Shown here one piece after another: positions 21,629 through 24,191 of a stretch of 24,191 nt of DNA. The stretch is from Opitutus sp. GAS368 (GTDB lineage Bacteria > Verrucomicrobiota > Verrucomicrobiia > Opitutales > UBA953). The stretch is from positions 1 through 24,191 of the forward strand of contig CAMDQP010000007.1 of NCBI GenBank assembly GCA_945906115.1. Reading direction: 5' to 3'. Position 1 is the stretch's first letter; the number at the start of each line of letters is the position of its first letter. Position numbers and translations under genes: made by a program. Below the pieces are notes generated by a model. It ran no database searches. It saw only the letters and a program-made list of their open reading frames with translations, and had not been told where the DNA came from.

Positions 21629-21664
21629 AAGTCGGCCATCATCAACCCAAAACTAACCACCACC

Positions 21665-21925
21665 ATGTCCGTCAATAAGTCTGAAGTCATCAAGAAGCAC
21701 CAGCAGGATGCCAAGGATACCGGCTCCCCTGAAGTCCAGGTCGCCCTGATCTCGGCCCGCGTCACCCACCTGACCGAGCACCTGCGCACCCACCGCAAGG
21801 ATTTCCACTCCCGTCGCGGCCTGATCATGCTGACGAACCGTCGTCGCAAGCTCCTCGCGTACCTTAAGTCGTCTGACCTGGACCGCTACAACGCGCTCCT
21901 GGCCAAGCTCAACCTTCGCAAGTGA
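21665..21925 (+). CDS. rpsO: 30S ribosomal protein S15
   Basis: S15 binds the 16S rRNA three-way junction early in 30S assembly. The 86-residue product is collinear with the family: VNKSEVIKKHQQDAKDTGSPEVQVALIS, then ARVTHLTEHLRTHRKDFHSRRGLIMLTNRRRKLLAYL and the end LNLRK. All key features, including the GSPEVQ loop and the HRKDFHSRRGL segment, are present. The ATG is preceded by an A/C-rich stretch (CAACCCAAAACTAACCACC) and no Shine-Dalgarno. It is followed by two hairpins and then pnp, the classic rpsO-pnp order. Confidence 0.97.
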   Translation: MSVNKSEVIKKHQQDAKDTGSPEVQVALISARVTHLTEHLRTHRKDFHSRRGLIMLTNRRRKLLAYLKSSDLDRYNALLAKLNLRK

Positions 21926-21927
21926 AC

Positions 21928-21950
21928 GGCGCCTCCGGGCGCCTTTGTTC
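21928..21950 (+). terminator. terminator-like hairpin after rpsO
   Basis: GGCGCC (21928-21933) and GGCGCC (21938-21943) form a 6-bp stem closed by a TCCG loop, followed by TTTGTT. It begins 3 nt after the rpsO stop. It may partly terminate transcription or serve as an RNA-processing site before pnp. Confidence 0.6.
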
Positions 21951-21956
21951 ACCGAG

Positions 21957-21985
21957 CGTCCCAGCCTAGGCTGGGACGTCCGCTT
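21957..21985 (+). repeat. perfect 22-bp palindrome with T run
   Basis: CGTCCCAGCCT (21957-21967) is followed directly by its exact inverse AGGCTGGGACG (21968-21978), then TCCGCTTTT. As RNA it gives a 9-bp stem with a CTAG loop. It could be a second terminator, an RNase III-type processing hairpin, or a copy of a dispersed palindromic repeat. Confidence 0.6.
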
Positions 21986-22053
21986 TTCACCCACCCAAAC
22001 CAACAACCCGTCGAGCAATCCCGCCCGACACAAAGCACCAAGCAAAAACACAC

Positions 22054-24191
22054 ATGAAACAGAAACACTCCGTGACCATCGAAGAACTCGGTATCACGAT
22101 CAACACGGGCTCCATCGCCCGCCTCGCCAATGGCGCGGTCACCATCAGCAAGGGCGAGACCACGCTCTTCGTGTCGGCTACCGCCGCCGAAGAACTGCGC
22201 TCCCCCGACCAGGACTTCTTCCCCCTGACCGTCGACTACCGCGAGAAGTTCGCGGCGGCCGGCCGTTTCCCGGGCGGTTACTTCCGTCGCGAAGGCAAGC
22301 CTTCCGACAAGGAAGTCCTCACCTCTCGCCTCTGCGACCGTCCCCTCCGTCCGCTCTTCCCCGAAGGCTTCCTCAACGAAGTCCAGGTGATCGGCCTCCT
22401 CCTCTCGGCTGACCAAATCAACGACTCCGACGTGCTCATGGTGAACGGCGCTTCCGCCGCTCTCCTTTGCTCCGACATTCCTTGGAACGGACCGATCGCG
22501 GGTATCCGCCTCGGTCGCGTCGCCGGCCAGTTCGTCGTCAACCCGACCCACGAACAGCAGTACGAGTCCGACCTGGACCTCATCTACGTCGGCAACGAGA
22601 ACGACATGATGATGATCGAAGGTTCGGCCGACCAGCTGCCCGAAGCCGACTTCATCGCCGCCCTCGAGTACGCTCAGAAGGCCATCCAGCCGATCATCGC
22701 CGCCCAGCGTAAGCTCGCCGCGATGTACTCCAAGACCAAGCGCGTCTTCCCGCTCGTGGTCTGCGAACCGAAGGCTCTCGCCATCTGCGAACGCGTGGCC
22801 GCCGAAGGCGACCAGCTCAAGAAGGCAATCTTCCTCGCTTCCAAGAAGGAACGTGGCGACGCCGTCAAGGCCGTGGTCGAGAAGTCCAAGGCCGCCTGTA
22901 AGGCTGAGCTCGGCGACGTCTTCGACTCCCGTCAGATCAAGATGGCCTTCGAAAAGCTCCAGGAAAAGGTCTACCGCAACGCCATCATTCAGAACGGCGA
23001 ACGTGCCGACGGCCGCAAGCCGCTGGATCTCCGGGCAATCTCCTGCGAAGTCGACGTGCTTCCTCGCGTCCATGGTTCCTCGCTCTTCCAGCGCGGCGAA
23101 ACCCAGGGTCTCGTCCTCGCGACTCTCGGTACCTCCAAGGATGCCCAGGAAGTCGACGCCATCACCGGCGGCCCGAGCAAGCGCTCGTTCCTCCTGCACT
23201 ACAACTTCCCGCCTTTCTCGGTGGGTGAGACCGGCCGCTTCGGCATGACCTCCCGCCGCGAAACCGGCCACGGTAACCTCGCTGAGCGCTCGCTACTCTG
23301 CGTGCTGCCTTCCGAGCAGGACTTCCCGTACTCCATCCGTCTCGTCTCCGAGATCATGGAATCCAACGGCTCCACCTCGATGGCTTCCGTCTGTGGCGGC
23401 ACCCTCGCTCTCCTCGACGCCGGCGTGCCCATCAAGGCCCCGGTCGCCGGTATCTCCTGCGGTCTCGTGACCGAAGACGCCGCCGGTAAGATCGTGAAGC
23501 ACCGTGTGCTGACCGACATCATCGGCGCCGAAGACCACTACGGCGACATGGACTTCAAAATCTGCGGCACCCGCGAAGGCATCACCGCCTTCCAGCTGGA
23601 CCTTAAGATCCACGGTCTCCCGATGAGCATCGCCAAGGAAGCCATCGCCCAGAACAAGGTCTCCCGCGACGCGATCCTGGACATCATGGCCAAGACCATG
23701 CCGGCCACCCGCGCCGAGCTGAAGCCCTGCGCCCCTCGCACCCACCGCATCAAGATTCCGTCCGATAAGATCGGCGCACTCATCGGTCCGGGCGGCAAGA
23801 ACATCAAGCGCATCACGGAATACACCGGTTGCCAGCTCGACATCGATCAGGACGACTCCGGTTGGGTCACGATCTTCGCGACCGACGGCGAGTCCCTCGC
23901 CCGCGCGGTCAACGAGGTCAACCTCCTCTCGGCCCAGATCGAGATTAACAAGACGTACAAGGGTATCATCCGCTCGGTGAAGGAATTCGGCGCTTTCGTC
24001 GAATGCCTCCCCGGCCAGGAAGGCCTCGTGCACGTCTCCGAACTCGCCGACCATCGCGTCGAGCACGTCGAGGACATCTGCAAGCTCGGTGACGAGATCA
24101 TCGTCAAGTGCGTCGGTATCGACGACAAGGGCCGCGTGCGCCTCTCGCGCCGTGCCGCCATCGCCGAGAAGGAAGGTCGCGACTACGCTCC
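22054..24191 (+). CDS. pnp: polyribonucleotide nucleotidyltransferase (3' truncated)
   Basis: PNPase degrades RNA 3' to 5' with phosphate and can add tails. The frame is open from the ATG at 22054 to the window end, about 712 codons, so nearly the whole protein is present. Visible in order: first RNase PH domain (GDYREKFAAAGRFPGG-like DYREKFAAAGRFPGGYFRREG, DRPLRPLFP), linker helices, second RNase PH domain (NGERADGRKPLDLR, RGETQGL, FGMTSRRETGHGNLAERSL, SNGSTSMASVCGGTLALLDAG), KH domain with GPGGKNIKRI, and S1 domain (YKGIIRSVKEFGAFVECLPGQEGLVHVSEL). The S1 domain ends near KGRVRLSRRAA, leaving only the C-terminal tail off the window. The leader is A/C-rich with no Shine-Dalgarno. Confidence 0.96.
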   Translation, partial: MKQKHSVTIEELGITINTGSIARLANGAVTISKGETTLFVSATAAEELRSPDQDFFPLTVDYREKFAAAGRFPGGYFRREGKPSDKEVLTSRLCDRPLRPLFPEGFLNEVQVIGLLLSADQINDSDVLMVNGASAALLCSDIPWNGPIAGIRLGRVAGQFVVNPTHEQQYESDLDLIYVGNENDMMMIEGSADQLPEADFIAALEYAQKAIQPIIAAQRKLAAMYSKTKRVFPLVVCEPKALAICERVAAEGDQLKKAIFLASKKERGDAVKAVVEKSKAACKAELGDVFDSRQIKMAFEKLQEKVYRNAIIQNGERADGRKPLDLRAISCEVDVLPRVHGSSLFQRGETQGLVLATLGTSKDAQEVDAITGGPSKRSFLLHYNFPPFSVGETGRFGMTSRRETGHGNLAERSLLCVLPSEQDFPYSIRLVSEIMESNGSTSMASVCGGTLALLDAGVPIKAPVAGISCGLVTEDAAGKIVKHRVLTDIIGAEDHYGDMDFKICGTREGITAFQLDLKIHGLPMSIAKEAIAQNKVSRDAILDIMAKTMPATRAELKPCAPRTHRIKIPSDKIGALIGPGGKNIKRITEYTGCQLDIDQDDSGWVTIFATDGESLARAVNEVNLLSAQIEINKTYKGIIRSVKEFGAFVECLPGQEGLVHVSELADHRVEHVEDICKLGDEIIVKCVGIDDKGRVRLSRRAAIAEKEGRDYA

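Noticed and set aside
21949..23271. 440-codon open frame on the minus strand across pnp
   Set aside because: Antisense to the RNase PH domains of pnp; the composition is that of a mirror frame.

Overview
The window reads as ordinary chromosome of a high-GC, Gram-negative bacterium, most probably a member of the Verrucomicrobiota, possibly near Opitutae. The outer membrane is implied by a Kdo transferase and Lpt genes. The phylum is inferred from three things: HPr kinase next to lptB, a C-terminal Gfo/Idh/MocA piece of the type common in Planctomycetes and Verrucomicrobia, and weak use of Shine-Dalgarno sites. The phylum call is an inference, not a measurement. I see no mobile element, CRISPR array, tRNA or rRNA.

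Layout. 1-2009 (+): 3' end of a Gfo/Idh/MocA oxidoreductase, an exported helical protein of unknown function, and shikimate kinase aroK. 1984-3071 (-): a small HTH protein and aat, one operon with a strong promoter in an AT-rich patch. 3197-4644 (-): a Fur-family regulator translationally coupled to quinolinate synthase nadA. 4767-7518 (+): DAHP synthase, an Lrp/AsnC (AlaR-like) regulator and a class I aminotransferase. 7565-10219 (+): der and fmt. 10258-14068 (+): a very large LptC/LptA-like protein, lptB and hprK. 14073-14720 (-): an unrecognised protein, divergent from trpD (14812-15858, +). 15843-17135 (-): Kdo transferase waaA. 17358-19260 (+): rpsB-tsf, closed by a good terminator. 19355-19759 (+): a DUF983-like membrane protein. 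19760-20944 (-): yhbY-ispA. 21038-21427 (+): a conserved-looking beta-rich orphan. 21428-24191 (+): rpsO with a structured leader, then pnp running off the end.

The genes are mainly core functions: aromatic amino-acid synthesis (aroK, DAHP synthase, trpD, aminotransferase), NAD synthesis, ribosome assembly and translation (der, fmt, rpsB, tsf, yhbY, rpsO, pnp), and lipopolysaccharide synthesis and export (waaA, lptCA, lptB). Packing is tight: four convergent pairs overlap or end within 4 bp of each other.

The most interesting signals are not in the protein list. Several promoter-like TTG boxes sit a nearly constant 34-36 nt before the start codon, which predicts widespread leaderless mRNAs. 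The rpsO leader can fold into a multi-helix junction or a mutually exclusive long hairpin, a candidate autoregulatory RNA switch. The Fur-family protein coupled to nadA lacks the histidine-rich metal-sensing motif.
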